A stretch of DNA of 64,000 nt, from the NCBI RefSeq assembly GCF_000426845.1, contig NZ_AUGD01000002.1:496001-560000 (forward strand), read 5' to 3'. The stretch is from Bradyrhizobium sp. in8p8. GTDB lineage: Bacteria > Pseudomonadota > Alphaproteobacteria > Rhizobiales > Xanthobacteraceae. The notes below the pieces were generated by a model. The model did no database searches and had not been told where the DNA came from. It saw nothing but the letters and a program-made list of their open reading frames with translations. A program made the translations under genes and the position numbers. This document shows, in pieces, positions 63,900 to 64,000 of the stretch (its first letter is position 1; every line of letters starts with the position of its first letter).

Positions 63900-64000
63900 A
63901 TGAGCCCTACGACGATCCTGGAGCGCATCCGTAGCCTGTTCCCGCCCCGGGCGAGCGAGCACCTCGACAGCATCGGCGATGCCTTCGAGAACGGCATGAT
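63900..64000 (+). CDS. 5' end of a gene cut by the window edge
   Basis: ATG at 63900 opens MSPTTILERIRSLFPPRASE, then HLDSIGDAFENGM, up to the last base. It is divergent from the second Crp/Fnr gene. Too short to identify; the frame is open through the edge. Confidence 0.45.
   Translation, partial: MSPTTILERIRSLFPPRASEHLDSIGDAFENGM

Noticed and set aside
1..64000. Search for CRISPR arrays, insertion sequences, prophage, tRNA/rRNA genes
   Set aside because: No regularly spaced repeats, transposase motifs, phage genes or cloverleaf structures were found by eye.

Overview
The window is a contiguous piece of a high-GC alphaproteobacterial chromosome, most likely Bradyrhizobium or a close relative. 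The inference rests on gene order (purN-purM / hdaA-ppk-ppx; pepA-holC facing lptF-lptG-lptD-surA-pdxA-rsmA), the codon and base composition, and dispersed palindromic repeats with CGTCATTGCGAG-like ends. I see no tRNA or rRNA genes, CRISPR arrays, insertion sequences, phage genes or conjugation genes. Most of it is core chromosome with small lineage-specific insertions.

Layout. 1-3.0 kb: tryptophan catabolism (alpha/beta-hydrolase-type kynurenine formamidase, tryptophan 2,3-dioxygenase, kynureninase), read leftward from a promoter region with a perfect 12-bp palindrome. 3.1-6.8 kb: M20 peptidase, then a pyridoxamine-oxidase-like flavoprotein divergent from a MocR/PdxR regulator. 6.8-15 kb: envelope and stress genes (small exported proteins, CreA, a large L,D-transpeptidase, periplasmic glutathione peroxidase, polysaccharide deacetylase, a DHFR-like protein, AraC regulator, DoxX). 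15-21 kb: malic enzyme, aspS, SelO. 21.2-25.5 kb: a metallophosphoesterase and Ugp-like ABC importer operon that lacks its ATPase and has a Pho-box-like site upstream. 25.6-31.8 kb: a 36-residue membrane protein, RNase D, an omega-aminotransferase, and a divergent LysR locus with two GNAT-like proteins and an isochorismatase-fold protein that has lost its catalytic residues. 31.8-33.6 kb: autotransporter-type barrel and cold-shock protein. 33.6-40.8 kb: purN, purM, CDP-alcohol phosphatidyltransferase, hdaA, ppk, ppx. 40.9-45.5 kb: CusBA-like metal efflux operon preceded by a perfect FNR/FixK box, followed by a TonB-receptor remnant. 45.9-50.7 kb: TerC, ndk, small proteins, an ABC-F ATPase, a lipoprotein. 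50.8-60.7 kb: holC-pepA and the divergent LPS-assembly operon running into pdxA and rsmA. 60.7-64 kb: zinc alcohol dehydrogenase, a small protein, two tail-to-tail Crp/Fnr regulators and a gene cut by the right edge.

Themes. Two separate loci bear PhoB-like direct repeats (ppk and the Ugp-like operon), so the window probably holds two parts of the phosphate-starvation regulon: scavenging of glycerophosphodiesters and polyphosphate turnover. The metal-efflux operon looks tied to low oxygen through a FixK/FNR site. The least explained locus is the LysR / twin-GNAT / isochorismatase-like cluster at 28.7-31.8 kb, my best candidate for an undescribed system. Its function cannot be assigned from sequence alone.
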